Source: Phycisphaeraceae bacterium (GTDB lineage: Bacteria; Planctomycetota; Phycisphaerae; Phycisphaerales; SM1A02). From it: 64,000 nt of DNA. Where the stretch lies: NCBI GenBank assembly GCA_015709595.1, contig CP054178.1, forward strand, positions 2,857,205-2,921,204, written 5' to 3'. A model generated the notes under the pieces. It had not been told where the DNA came from and ran no database searches. It worked only from the letters and a program-made list of their open reading frames with translations. Both the position numbers and the translations under genes were made by a program. This document shows positions 26,511 through 35,203 of this stretch, one piece after another (position 1 is the stretch's first letter; every line of letters starts with the position of its first letter).

Positions 26511-28385
26511 TCAGCGAAGCCACGCAGACAGGCCGACAGGCGCAAGCCAGCGCCACTGCGTGTGGTACGAATCATCGTTGTCGGCGATACCGATGTTGAT
26601 ACGAATCGCTTCCCCGCCCGGTTCTCGAATGAGCACCTCGGACGGGAGTCGGATGGTCAAGGCCCAACCGGAACCATCGCCTTCCCAATTTGCCCATTCT
26701 GCCTGAACTGACGAGGGTTGGGCCGCTTCCGGTCGGATCTCGACCACCTCCAGCCCCATCTGAGGTTCGATGTAGAAACGTCGCTGCGTGGTTCCTTCTC
26801 CGATCAGGATCACGACCGCGTCAGACGGAGGATCAGTGGATCGCTCGATGACGCCTCTGGGATGTGCCTCGAACCCTGAAAGCCGGTCATCCGGCACCTT
26901 CAGATGCAGAACCAAGCCATTCCCGTTTTGCTGGAATCGAACGGATGGGTTTCGTTCGAGCGTTTCGTAAACGCTGAAATCCCAGGCGCATAAAGGCCAC
27001 TCCGTCATCGGATTACCGGAGTCGATGACCCGTCGAAGGGGCAGCCGCCGCCGAATGAGAGCGGGTGTCTCGCGACCGTGGGAATCGCGGAAGAACGCCC
27101 GAAATTCAAACTCCGGCGGGTTGCGGGGGGCCTCCACCGCCGGGCTGGCCAGGTCGATGACAATATGCTTTCGCTGGCCGGGCTCCAGCCGGACGCGCGA
27201 CAACGCGCCCGTGGTTCGAAACGACGTTTCCGCATCGGTGGTATATGGGTTGAACCGGTCCTGCTCCATCCGCGACAACCAGGTGGACGCAAGCCATGAC
27301 TCACCTTCGGGCTTCGCCGTCACCACACGCCCGGTGATTTCGACGGGCACGTCGATCGGATTGAACATCTCCGCGGTGACGGTTGCGGCAACAGGCCCGC
27401 GGAAGGGATCGTTCGCCGCGTCGCGGATGCGAACGACCCGGTCATCCGTCTTCAGCCGATTGACGCGATCCTGGTCAATCCCCAGCACGAAGTCATCAGG
27501 CAGGGTCGTCCCGACCGGCTGGTGGTAGATCGAAACGTCGCCGTTCACCCGCACCCGGATGAAACTGAGATGCTGCAGTTGCCCGGCCAAGGGAAGCTGA
27601 TCGATCATTCCGCCGCATGTGCCGAGGATGTGATACTGGATTCCATCCCAGTCGGGGTCGCGCTGCAGCGAGTGAAAGTGGCCGCCGATGACGGCGTGGA
27701 CGCGATGCCTCACCAGCACCGGATGCACCCGTTCCGCCCAGCCGGAGCCCCGGCTGCGCCACAGCGGTCGATGCAGCAGCACGAAGATCGGCTTGTCGCG
27801 GGCCGCCAGACGTTCGAGGCATGTTCCCAGCCAGGCCAACTGCGCCTCGCCGATCCCGAATCCGCTCCCGAACGTGGGATCATCGCTGTAGAGAACGACC
27901 ACCGACGCCAGGTCGAACTCGACCGCATAATAGAGCGGCGCGAACGTCTGCTGGTACCGCTCCTGAAAGGTCAGGTCCTGCCGATTTCGCGTGCCGGACA
28001 CCACTTCATGGTTGCCCGCCAGGGGATAGAACGGCATCGTCAGCCGGTCGGTGATCGCGCGGTACTCCGCGACTTCCCGGTCCCACTGCTCCACCGACCG
28101 GGTGTACCCCTGGATCATGTCGCCAATCGACAGCACGGCGTCCGGGCGGATTCGGTTCAGATCCTCGACCGCCATCTCGATGTACCGGAGCCCCCAGTCT
28201 CGTCCTGTCGTCCGATCCGGAAGCACGGCGAGCACCAGCGATCGCTCCGGGTCTGGCGGCGGGGGCAGGTCGCGCCCCGCCGTGCCCGGGATGATCCCCG
28301 GCGGCGGTTCGGCTGCCCCGGCATGAACCACGCTCAGCGGCGCGGCGAGAAGCGACAACACCAGGATGCGGGTCAACCGATGCAT
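26511..28385 (-). CDS. Secreted calcineurin-like metallophosphoesterase
   Basis: A 624-residue exported protein. A signal peptide (1-24) precedes a metallophosphoesterase domain (about 48-300) with LSIGDMIQGY, LAGNHEV, LLHRPLW and IGGHFHS, the GD, GNH, H and GHxH motifs that bind two metals. The first motif, usually DxH, reads PDRTTG, so one metal-coordinating His is missing. Residues 320-624 look like beta-sandwich domains. The start is 30 bases after a small leader ORF on the same strand. Substrate not predictable. Confidence 0.82.
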   Translation of the reverse strand: MHRLTRILVLSLLAAPLSVVHAGAAEPPPGIIPGTAGRDLPPPPDPERSLVLAVLPDRTTGRDWGLRYIEMAVEDLNRIRPDAVLSIGDMIQGYTRSVEQWDREVAEYRAITDRLTMPFYPLAGNHEVVSGTRNRQDLTFQERYQQTFAPLYYAVEFDLASVVVLYSDDPTFGSGFGIGEAQLAWLGTCLERLAARDKPIFVLLHRPLWRSRGSGWAERVHPVLVRHRVHAVIGGHFHSLQRDPDWDGIQYHILGTCGGMIDQLPLAGQLQHLSFIRVRVNGDVSIYHQPVGTTLPDDFVLGIDQDRVNRLKTDDRVVRIRDAANDPFRGPVAATVTAEMFNPIDVPVEITGRVVTAKPEGESWLASTWLSRMEQDRFNPYTTDAETSFRTTGALSRVRLEPGQRKHIVIDLASPAVEAPRNPPEFEFRAFFRDSHGRETPALIRRRLPLRRVIDSGNPMTEWPLCAWDFSVYETLERNPSVRFQQNGNGLVLHLKVPDDRLSGFEAHPRGVIERSTDPPSDAVVILIGEGTTQRRFYIEPQMGLEVVEIRPEAAQPSSVQAEWANWEGDGSGWALTIRLPSEVLIREPGGEAIRINIGIADNDDSYHTQWRWLAPVGLSAWLR

Positions 28386-28415
28386 GGAGAACGATTCGAC
28401 GCTCTCACGTTCCGG

Positions 28416-28559
28416 TCAAACGCGGATGCTCCGGACCCGCCAGAGAACGAAAAACCCCGTTGCAGCACGGTGTGCAGGCAACGGGGCGGAGGGGAGAAAG
28501 ATGCAATCCAAGTACATGGGCCATCGACCGGGACGCGAATCGTCGATGACTTTTTTCAT
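28416..28559 (-). CDS. Possible 47-residue leader ORF overlapping an intrinsic terminator
   Basis: On the minus strand, GAGGAAACTC precedes an ATG opening a 47-codon frame (MKKVIDDSRPGRWPMYLDCI, then PSAPLPAHRAATGFFVLWR and a short tail) that stops 30 bases before the metallophosphoesterase. The stem-loop at 28450-28486 and its T tract lie within this frame. Translation across the hairpin would block its folding, so this could be a leader that couples its own translation to downstream transcription. No homologue is recognised, and chance coding is possible. Confidence 0.4.
   Translation of the reverse strand: MKKVIDDSRPGRWPMYLDCIFLPSAPLPAHRAATGFFVLWRVRSIRV
28450..28486 (-). terminator. Intrinsic terminator between glycosyltransferase and metallophosphoesterase genes
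   Basis: Read on the minus strand: CCCCGTTGC, an inner GCAC/GTGC stem, GCAACGGGG, then TTTTT. The outer stem is a perfect 9 bp. It ends 65 bases before the metallophosphoesterase start. Confidence 0.82.
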
Positions 28560-28613
28560 GAGTTTCCTCGCCTCGCCGTGGCGCTGCACCTGGCTTGAAC
28601 ACCCCGACCATCT

Positions 28614-29708
28614 TCACGCCGGTTCCCGTCGGAATGGAATCGCGTCGCCCGTGATGGACCGCGTGAGCAGCCCGGCGAGCTGCTCCGCCTGCCGACTGAC
28701 GCGGTGCCGCTGCTCCGCCAGACGCCTTCCATTCGATGTAAGTGATTGAATAACAGTTGGTTGCGTGACAAGGCGACGCAATGACTCAAGCCAGGTTTCC
28801 TGCGACGGCTTGGCAATGACCATCGCCGTCTCCCCACCCTTCAGGAAATCCAGGCAGTTGTCCTCGGCGGCGATAACCGGGACGCCGTTGGCCAGCGCCT
28901 CCAGGAAGACCGATCGAACCATGCCCGTCGCTTCCGGGGCGATGACCGCATCGCATTGGGTCAGCAGCGTCCGATGAGCGCTGGCGCGGCTGATGATGGA
29001 GACTCGCTCAAGCAGCCGCTGATCACGCAGCAGACGCCAGACGTCGTGGGATCGACGTCCATCCAGCTCACAGGTCGCCAGCGCGTCGGTGGTCTCGCGA
29101 AGGAAACGAGCCAGGGCGGGCACGAACGCGCGATACGGCCGCGTGGAATCGCCCGGGCCGATCACGGCCAGCGCCAGCGAGTCGCCTCGACGCGCGGGCG
29201 CCGAGGTCGGCTCGTCGGGGAACGGCACGCCCCAGGGCACCACCTCGACCGGGATGGACTTCAGCCGCCTGCGGATTCGCTGCGCGAGCGCGTCGGCGGG
29301 AGTGATGACCGTCAACCCGGCCGGCGGCGCCAGTCGGGCTGACAGGCGTCTGGCGGTCCGCCACGACCACGTCTCCACGATGAGCGGGCGCTGCAGGGCC
29401 GCGGCCAGGTCGCGGGCCAGCCGCCACGTCGCCTCGCCGAGCGCCAGGAGCACGTCGGGCGGCGCCTTGCCGAAGCGGTCGGCGAGTTTCCGCACCCGGT
29501 CGCCGTGGGCCCACCAGACGGCGCGGCCGGGATAACCCGCTCGACCCGCGAGCGCCACGGCGTCATCCTCATGGGCTTCATCAGCGACCTCGTCCGGCAC
29601 GATCCGGGTCACCTGCACGCCTTCGCCGATCAACGCGATGCACAGCCGGTTGAGCATGGCGCGCTCATGCATCAGTCGTTCGGCATCGAAGAGAATGGCG
29701 ACGTGCAT
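28614..29708 (-). CDS. GT4-type glycosyltransferase
   Basis: A 364-residue protein with two Rossmann halves. The C-terminal half carries the family signature in the form APEATGMVRSVFLEALANGV, PVIAAEDNCLDFL and GGETAMVI, the nucleotide-sugar binding region. The N-terminal half (GEGVQVTRIVPDEV) is the acceptor side, and VPWGVPFPDEP is the hinge. No membrane segment is seen, so it probably works at the cytoplasmic face. Acceptor and sugar cannot be told. It follows the thioesterase on the same strand by 18 bases. Confidence 0.8.
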   Translation of the reverse strand: MHVAILFDAERLMHERAMLNRLCIALIGEGVQVTRIVPDEVADEAHEDDAVALAGRAGYPGRAVWWAHGDRVRKLADRFGKAPPDVLLALGEATWRLARDLAAALQRPLIVETWSWRTARRLSARLAPPAGLTVITPADALAQRIRRRLKSIPVEVVPWGVPFPDEPTSAPARRGDSLALAVIGPGDSTRPYRAFVPALARFLRETTDALATCELDGRRSHDVWRLLRDQRLLERVSIISRASAHRTLLTQCDAVIAPEATGMVRSVFLEALANGVPVIAAEDNCLDFLKGGETAMVIAKPSQETWLESLRRLVTQPTVIQSLTSNGRRLAEQRHRVSRQAEQLAGLLTRSITGDAIPFRREPA

Positions 29709-29726
29709 GGCTTCCGCTCGGCAGGT

Positions 29727-30194
29727 TCAGGAGGTTTCATCGGCCAACGGCTCGAAGGATCGCGCCATCTCGTCAGGAATCCGCCTCGGGCGACGGCTTC
29801 CCAGGTCCACCAGGGCCCACATCGTCACGCCCCGGCAGATCAGCCGACCATCCACCGCCCGGTAGATCACCGTCTCCCGCCACGACCGCACCCGTCGCTG
29901 CGAGCGGACCCAGGTGGCGACGACCAGGTCATCTCCCACATGGGCCTCGTCGTGGTAGTCGATCTCGTGCCGCGCCACGAACCACAGCGCGCCCAGTTCG
30001 ATCAGGCGATCCCTCGTCCAGCCCAGCAGGGCGGCATGCCGCTCGGCCACGTGGTCGATCCACCGCACGTACTCCACGTTCCACACGTGTCCCGCGGGGT
30101 TGCCGGCGTGCTCCGTCGTCACTCGGACGGCGAACAGGCACGCCCGTGGGTGCGCCACCAGTCCCGGGTCCGGGACGAGGTTCGGCGCATGCAT
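29727..30194 (-). CDS. Hotdog-fold acyl-CoA/acyl-ACP thioesterase
   Basis: A 155-residue 4HBT-type thioesterase from the chosen start MHAPNLVPD; an ATG six codons earlier (30212) is equally possible and neither has a ribosome site. HVWNVEYVRWIDHVAERHAA is the active-site helix region, followed by LWFVARHEIDYHDEAHVGDD and the strand YRAVDGRLICRGVTMWALVD. Such proteins hydrolyse fatty or aromatic acyl thioesters, with substrate unpredictable from sequence. The upstream 180 bases are repeat-rich. Confidence 0.82.
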   Translation of the reverse strand: MHAPNLVPDPGLVAHPRACLFAVRVTTEHAGNPAGHVWNVEYVRWIDHVAERHAALLGWTRDRLIELGALWFVARHEIDYHDEAHVGDDLVVATWVRSQRRVRSWRETVIYRAVDGRLICRGVTMWALVDLGSRRPRRIPDEMARSFEPLADETS

Positions 30195-30212
30195 GGGAAG
30201 GGGGGGTGACAT

Positions 30213-30368
30213 GCGGGAGTGCTGAGTGAGGAGTAGTGAGGGAGTTTCGAGTTCCGGGTTCCGGGTTCCGCGCAGCGCGGGACGATGCACCGATCAGCAG
30301 GTGAAAGACGCTGGCCCCCGATCCCTCGATGCCTTGATCCCTCGATCCCTCGATGCCTCGATCCCTTC
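30213..30368. repeat. Cluster of three short dispersed repeat families
   Basis: Between the thioesterase and DUF971 genes lie, in order, heptamer copies (AGTGCTGAGTG, from 30218), octamer copies (GAGTTCCGGGTTCCGGGTTC, about 30246-30270) and a run of GATCCCTCGATGCCTTGATC type (30320-30368). The same families recur at 33360-33430, 34965-35036, 36420-36467, 39841-39864 and 60881-60915. Confidence 0.8.
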
Positions 30369-30377
30369 CCCCGGCGC

Positions 30378-30737
30378 CTAGCGCCTCGTACCTGTCGCCT
30401 CCCGGTTCGGATCATCCCGCAACTGCCGCAGGTACTCCCACGAGTAGATGCCTGTTTCGTGCCCGTCGGAGAACCGGATGCGAATGGCGTAGTTGCCGAC
30501 AAGTTCGGCATCCACCGCGGTGAGCGGCCCGCGCGAGGCCGCGCCCGCGGGCAGAACGGTCAGCGGATTCCGAGCCATCTGCTCGCGCAGCTCCCTGGCG
30601 TCCGCCGAGGGCGACATGCGGCGAAGGAACACCAGCGGGTAGAACGTCTCCGAACCGTCCGCCCAGCGGACCGTCAGCCCGGCGTCCTTCTCCAGATCAA
30701 GATGGACAGGTGAGGAGGTCACGATGGCGAAGTTCAA
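30378..30737 (-). CDS. DUF971 / gamma-butyrobetaine hydroxylase N-terminal-like protein
   Basis: A small protein of 119 residues from TTG (or 114 from a GTG at 30722); no ribosome site decides the start. LTVRWADGSETFYPLVFLRR and YAIRIRFSDGHETGIYSWEY are the two halves of the DUF971 fold; the usual zinc-binding cysteine and histidine pattern is reduced. Family members occur alone in bacteria near iron-sulfur genes, and their role is unclear. The 5' end overlaps the first bases of the open frame around pyrF on the other strand. Confidence 0.75.
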   Translation of the reverse strand: MNFAIVTSSPVHLDLEKDAGLTVRWADGSETFYPLVFLRRMSPSADARELREQMARNPLTVLPAGAASRGPLTAVDAELVGNYAIRIRFSDGHETGIYSWEYLRQLRDDPNREATGTRR

Positions 30738-30816
30738 TCACGCCCCACCGGCACGACGCCCATACAGTATCGCCGCGACCACCACGATCCTATCCATGCA
30801 CGCCACGACCGCACCC

Positions 30817-31713
30817 ATGTCCACGCAGGCCGATCCAGCCGTCTCCAGGCCCGCCCACGCGGCGGATCGTCTGCTCGCGGCCATCTCCCGCGTTCGTGCG
30901 CCGACGTGCGTGGGGCTGGACCCGGTGCTGGATCGTCTCCCCGCGCCGCTGCGTCACGGCGGCGACCCTGTCGAAGCCATCGAGCGCTTCAGCCGCGATC
31001 TGCTGACCGCCGTCGCTCCTGTCGTGGCGTGCGTGAAGCTCCAGTCCGCCTGCTACGAGCGGTACGGCTCGCGCGGCGTCGCCGCGCTGGAGCGCGTGTC
31101 GCGTCACGCGGAAGGGCTGGGGCTGGAAGTCATTCTCGACGCCAAGCGGGGCGACATCGGCATCTCCGCCGAGCACTACGCCGCCGCCGCGTTCGACCCC
31201 GGCGCGCCCATGCACGCCGACTGGATCACCATCAACGCCTACCTCGGGCGCGACGGCATCGAGCCCTTCCTCAAGCCCGGCAGGGGCGCCTTCGCCCTCG
31301 TGCGCACGTCGAACCCCGGGGGCGACGCCATCCAGGCCGCGCCGCTCGCCTCGGGCGATTCCGTCGCCATGCACGTCGCCGCCCACGTCGCATCCATCGG
31401 CGAGTCCTCGATCGGCTCACAGGGCTACAGCGCGCTGGGCGCGGTGGTGGGGGCCACCAAGCGCCAGGACGCCGCATCCCTGCGCCGCCTCATGCCGAGG
31501 CAGATCTTCCTCGTCCCCGGCTTCGGCGCGCAGGGGGCGGGCGTGGATGACGTGCTCGCCTGCTTTCACCCCGACGGGCGCGGGGCCGTCATCACCGCCA
31601 GCCGCTCCGTGATCTACGCCTTCAGGCCCGACGACCCCGGCTGGACCCGCGCCGTCGCCGACGCGGCGGCGGCCTTCGCCGAGCAGATCGGCCGCGCCGT
31701 CGGCCTGAGGTGA
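30817..31713 (+). CDS. pyrF: Orotidine 5'-phosphate decarboxylase, type 2
   Basis: Last enzyme of UMP synthesis, decarboxylating OMP. I start at MSTQADPA (298 residues); earlier in-frame ATGs at 30796 and 30724 are possible, none with a clear ribosome site. Type 2 landmarks are TCVGLDPVLDRLP, VACVKLQSACYERYG and LDAKRGDIG, the Asp-Lys-Asp active-site region, followed by NAYLGRDGIEPFL and VPGFGAQGAG. No other pyrimidine genes are near. The next gene begins three bases after the stop. Confidence 0.93.
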   Translation: MSTQADPAVSRPAHAADRLLAAISRVRAPTCVGLDPVLDRLPAPLRHGGDPVEAIERFSRDLLTAVAPVVACVKLQSACYERYGSRGVAALERVSRHAEGLGLEVILDAKRGDIGISAEHYAAAAFDPGAPMHADWITINAYLGRDGIEPFLKPGRGAFALVRTSNPGGDAIQAAPLASGDSVAMHVAAHVASIGESSIGSQGYSALGAVVGATKRQDAASLRRLMPRQIFLVPGFGAQGAGVDDVLACFHPDGRGAVITASRSVIYAFRPDDPGWTRAVADAAAAFAEQIGRAVGLR

Positions 31714-31716
31714 ACC

Positions 31717-33297
31717 GTGCGCGAACCGCGCTGGCTGATCCTGATCGCGTTCCTCGGGCTGCTGGCGGCCCCGTTCCTCTTCCGCCGATCGACCGATCTC
31801 CCGCCGCCCGCCGACGCCCGCCAGATCATCATCCTCACGCCCCACAACGAGCAGATCCGCCACGAGTTCGGCCGCGCGTTCGAGCAGTGGCACGAAACGC
31901 ACTACGGCGAGCGGGTCAGCGTCGTCTGGTCCGTCCCCGGCGGCACCAACGACATCCGGCGCATGCTCGAATCCCAGTTCGCCGCCGCCGCGCGGGATGG
32001 ACGGCCCGTGGGCGGCAACGCCGACCTGCTCTTCGGCGGCGGACAGTACGAGCATGACAAGATCAAACAGGGCGTGACCATCACCATCGACGGCCAGGCC
32101 GTGCGCGTGCCCATCAGCGAGCCGGTCACGTTCCACCCGCGCGACCTGAGGCGGCACTTCGGCGCGGCCACGCTCACCGAGGTGTACGGCGGCGCCGACA
32201 TCGGCGGCAACCCGCTCTTCGACCCCGAGGGCCACTGGCTGGGCGCCGCGCTCTCCGGCTTCGGCATCGTGTACAACCGTCCCGCGCTGACGGAACTGGG
32301 GCTGCCGCCGCCGCGCGGCTGGGTCGATCTGACGCACCCCCGCCTGCTGGGCTGGGTGGCGCTGGGCAACCCCGCCCAGTCCGGCTCCACCGCCAAGAGT
32401 TTCGACACCGTGCTCCAGCGCGCCGGGTGGACGCGCGGCTGGCAGGTGCTGCGCCGCGCCGCCGCCAACGCACGCTACTTCTCCGCCAGCTCCAGCAAGG
32501 TGCCCATCGACGTCAGCCAGGGCGACGCCGCCGCCGGCGTGTGCATCGACTTCTACGGACGCTACCAGTCCCAGGCCATCGCCGATGCCGGCGACCCCGA
32601 CCGGCTGGGCTACATCGATCCCCCCGGCGAAGGGGCCATCGACGCCGATCCCGTCTCCCTGCTGCGCGGGGCGCCGCAGCCCGCGCTCGCCACGCGCTTC
32701 ATGCTGTTCTGCCTGACCGACGAAGCCCAGTCGCTCTGGCAGTTCCGGCACGATGAGCCGCGCGACGACGGGCTCGGACCGGACCGCTACGAACTGCGGC
32801 GGCTGCCCATCATCCGCGGCTTCTACACCCGATACCTGCACCGCTTCGTCGATCGCGTCAACCCCTACGACTTCGCCCAGCCCTTCGACACCTTCGACCC
32901 GGCCTACGGCGCCCTGCTGCCGGTGCTCTTCAGCGCCATGGCCATCGATCAGCACGCCGCCCTGACCCGCGCCTGGCGGGCCATTGTGAGCCATCCCGCC
33001 TATCCGCCCGGCGGCGGCCTGGTCACCGCGGCGGAGGTGACCGACCCCGCCCTGCGGGAGATGCTCGAACGCTTCGACGCCATGCCCACGATTCCCGGTC
33101 CGCAGGGTGCGACGTACTCCCTCGCCGACCCGTCCGTGCTCGCCGCCGTCCGCGACGGCTGGCTCCGCGGCGGGTGGAGCGACGCGGAACTCTGGCCGCG
33201 CGAGCGCGGGCCGGAAGAAACGCTGCGGTCGCTGGCGGCGGCGTTCTTCCGCGGGAACTACGAGTGGGTGGCGGAAGCATCAGGCATTCGGCGCTAG
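31717..33297 (+). CDS. Membrane-anchored ABC-type extracellular solute-binding protein
   Basis: A 526-residue protein starting at GTG. One uncleaved-looking hydrophobic segment (WLILIAFLGLLAAPFLF) is followed by a bilobed periplasmic-binding fold: QIIILTPHNEQIRHEFGRAF and GFGIVYNRPALTELGLPPP are the landmarks shared with iron(III)- and spermidine-type binding proteins. The C-terminal 130 residues are extra relative to that family. No permease or ATPase gene is adjacent, so the transport partner is elsewhere or absent. It is probably co-transcribed with pyrF. Confidence 0.78.
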   Translation: MREPRWLILIAFLGLLAAPFLFRRSTDLPPPADARQIIILTPHNEQIRHEFGRAFEQWHETHYGERVSVVWSVPGGTNDIRRMLESQFAAAARDGRPVGGNADLLFGGGQYEHDKIKQGVTITIDGQAVRVPISEPVTFHPRDLRRHFGAATLTEVYGGADIGGNPLFDPEGHWLGAALSGFGIVYNRPALTELGLPPPRGWVDLTHPRLLGWVALGNPAQSGSTAKSFDTVLQRAGWTRGWQVLRRAAANARYFSASSSKVPIDVSQGDAAAGVCIDFYGRYQSQAIADAGDPDRLGYIDPPGEGAIDADPVSLLRGAPQPALATRFMLFCLTDEAQSLWQFRHDEPRDDGLGPDRYELRRLPIIRGFYTRYLHRFVDRVNPYDFAQPFDTFDPAYGALLPVLFSAMAIDQHAALTRAWRAIVSHPAYPPGGGLVTAAEVTDPALREMLERFDAMPTIPGPQGATYSLADPSVLAAVRDGWLRGGWSDAELWPRERGPEETLRSLAAAFFRGNYEWVAEASGIRR

Positions 33298-33320
33298 GCA
33301 CTGGGCGCCGGCTCACGCGT

Positions 33321-33430
33321 GGTTGTCGGTTCTCGGTTGATGATTGTCGGTCCGAGCACTCGGAACTCGGCACTCGGATCCCGGAACTCCCTGAGCACTC
33401 AGCACTCAGCACTCAGAACGTGGCACTCAG
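33321..33430. repeat. Repeat cluster upstream of pyruvate kinase
   Basis: Holds GTTGTCGGTTCTCGG (33322-33336) with a second partial copy GATTGTCGG, then octamer-type copies (GGAACTCGGCACTCGG) and three exact head-to-tail GCACTCA heptamers (33398-33418), plus another at 33422. The orientation is opposite to the copies after pyruvate kinase, so the gene is bracketed by inverted repeat clusters. Confidence 0.85.
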
Positions 33431-33453
33431 CACCTCCCCCCGTACCATCCCCC

Positions 33454-34971
33454 ATGCCGATGCGCCACACGCCGCCGCTCACCAAGATCATCGCCACCAT
33501 CGGTCCCGCCTCACGCGGCCGCGATGTCCTCACGCGGCTCATCGATGCGGGCGTGTCGGTCTTCCGCCTCAACTTCAGCCACGGCTCGCTCGAAGCCCAC
33601 GCGGACGTGCTCACGGCCATCCGCTCGCTCGCCGCCGAGGCGGGCCGCCGCGTCGCCGTGCTGGGCGATCTGCAGGGCCCGAAGATCCGCATCGGCAAAG
33701 TGGCCGATCCGGGCGTGGAACTGGCGCCCGGCGACACGGTGCTCCTGCGGCGCGGCACGTTCATCGCCTCGCCCGCCGCCCGGCCCGCGTGCTTCGGCAG
33801 CACGTACGAGCGGCTGGTGGATGATGTCGAGCCGGGCCAGCGCGCGCTCATCGCCGACGGCGCCATCCGCATGCTGGTCGTCGCCAAGCGCGCCGATGAA
33901 CTGGAGTGCAGCGTGACGGTGGGGGGGGTGGTCACCTCGGGCAAGGGCATCAACCTGCCCGACACGCACGTCTCCGCCGAGGCCCTCTCCGATCACGACC
34001 TTACGTGCGTGAAATGGGCCGTGGAGCAGGGGCTGGACTTCCTCGCCCTCTCCTTCGTGCGCAGCGCGGCCGAAGTGGTCCGCCTGCGCGAGTTGATCGC
34101 CGCGCACGCCGCATCGCGTGAGCCGGGGTTTCATGTGCCGATCATCGCCAAGATCGAGCAGCCCTCGGCGGTCGAGCGCGTGGATGAGATCCTCGAGCAG
34201 GCCGACGGCATCATGGTGGCCCGCGGCGACCTGGGCGTGGAACTGGAACTGGCCCGCGTGCCCGTGATCCAGAAGCGCATCGTGCTGGCCGCGGCGGACC
34301 ACGGCAAGCCCTGCATCGTCGCCACCCAGATGCTCGAGTCCATGATCCAGTCGCCCATGCCCACCCGCGCCGAGGCCAGCGACGTGGCCAACGCGATCCT
34401 CGACGGGGCCGACGCCGTCATGCTCTCCGGCGAGACGGCGGTGGGCCGGTACCCGGTGCTCGCCGTCGATCACATGCGCCTCATCGCCCAGCACACCGAG
34501 GCGTACCTGTCGCAGCAGCCGCAGAGCGCCTCGCCGCCGCTGCGGCTGGTGGCGTCGCGGTACCGTACCGCCGCCCTGGCCCACGGGGCGTGGACGATCG
34601 CACGCGACTACGGCGCGAAACTCATCGTGGTCTGGTCGCAGCGGGGCGGCGGGGCGCGGCTGCTGAGTCAGAACAACTTCCAGATTCCCATCATCGCCCT
34701 CTCCGGCGACGAACGGGCCCTGCGCCAGATGCAACTGCTCCGCGGCGTGACGCCGATCCACATGGAGCCGCCGCACTCGCTGGCCGACTTCACACGCCGG
34801 GTCGATGACCTGCTGCTGAAGGACGGCTGGGCCGCACTGGGCGACCGCTGCATCCTCATGGCCGGCAGCCCGCTGGGCGTCGCCCGCAACACCAACACCC
34901 TGGCGCTCCACGAGGTGGGCAACCCCGACACGGGGTACGCACGAGTGGATGGGGGGGCTGAGAAGTGCTGA
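33454..34971 (+). CDS. pyk: Pyruvate kinase
   Basis: Glycolytic enzyme making pyruvate and ATP from phosphoenolpyruvate, 505 residues from MPMRHTPP. Landmarks: KIIATIGPASRG, FRLNFSHGS, DLQGPKIRIG, IIAKIEQPSAVERVDEILEQ, MVARGDLGVE (magnesium and substrate site) and MLSGETAVGRYP. The C-terminal effector domain is complete. Frame is open upstream, but the translation there comes from repeats. The stop codon lies inside a heptamer repeat (AAGTGCTGAGTG), so the last Cys and the TGA are supplied by repeat sequence. Confidence 0.96.
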   Translation: MPMRHTPPLTKIIATIGPASRGRDVLTRLIDAGVSVFRLNFSHGSLEAHADVLTAIRSLAAEAGRRVAVLGDLQGPKIRIGKVADPGVELAPGDTVLLRRGTFIASPAARPACFGSTYERLVDDVEPGQRALIADGAIRMLVVAKRADELECSVTVGGVVTSGKGINLPDTHVSAEALSDHDLTCVKWAVEQGLDFLALSFVRSAAEVVRLRELIAAHAASREPGFHVPIIAKIEQPSAVERVDEILEQADGIMVARGDLGVELELARVPVIQKRIVLAAADHGKPCIVATQMLESMIQSPMPTRAEASDVANAILDGADAVMLSGETAVGRYPVLAVDHMRLIAQHTEAYLSQQPQSASPPLRLVASRYRTAALAHGAWTIARDYGAKLIVVWSQRGGGARLLSQNNFQIPIIALSGDERALRQMQLLRGVTPIHMEPPHSLADFTRRVDDLLLKDGWAALGDRCILMAGSPLGVARNTNTLALHEVGNPDTGYARVDGGAEKC

Positions 34972-35036
34972 GTGCTGGGTGCTGAGTGCTGAGTGCGGCG
35001 TGAACTGCGGGTTCCGAGTTCCGGGTTCCGAGTCGT
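34965..35036. repeat. Heptamer and octamer repeats after pyruvate kinase
   Basis: Heptamers GTGCTGA in near-perfect series (34965-34997, with one GTGCTGG variant) overlap the pyk stop. Octamer-type GGGTTCCGAGTTCCGGG follows at 35009-35031. Both families match those upstream of pyk in reverse orientation. Confidence 0.85.
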
Positions 35037-35203
35037 GGCAGCCCCGTCCGCGAAACCCGCCACGCCCGGGGGACCAGCACCCGGCCGACCCCGCCGCGCG
35101 AACCAGATGCCCGCACAACCCGCACCATCCGGCGGCGGCGCAGTCCGTGCGCCCGAACAACCCGCACAATCCCCACGGGCCGCGCATCCGCCCACCGCTG
35201 ATC

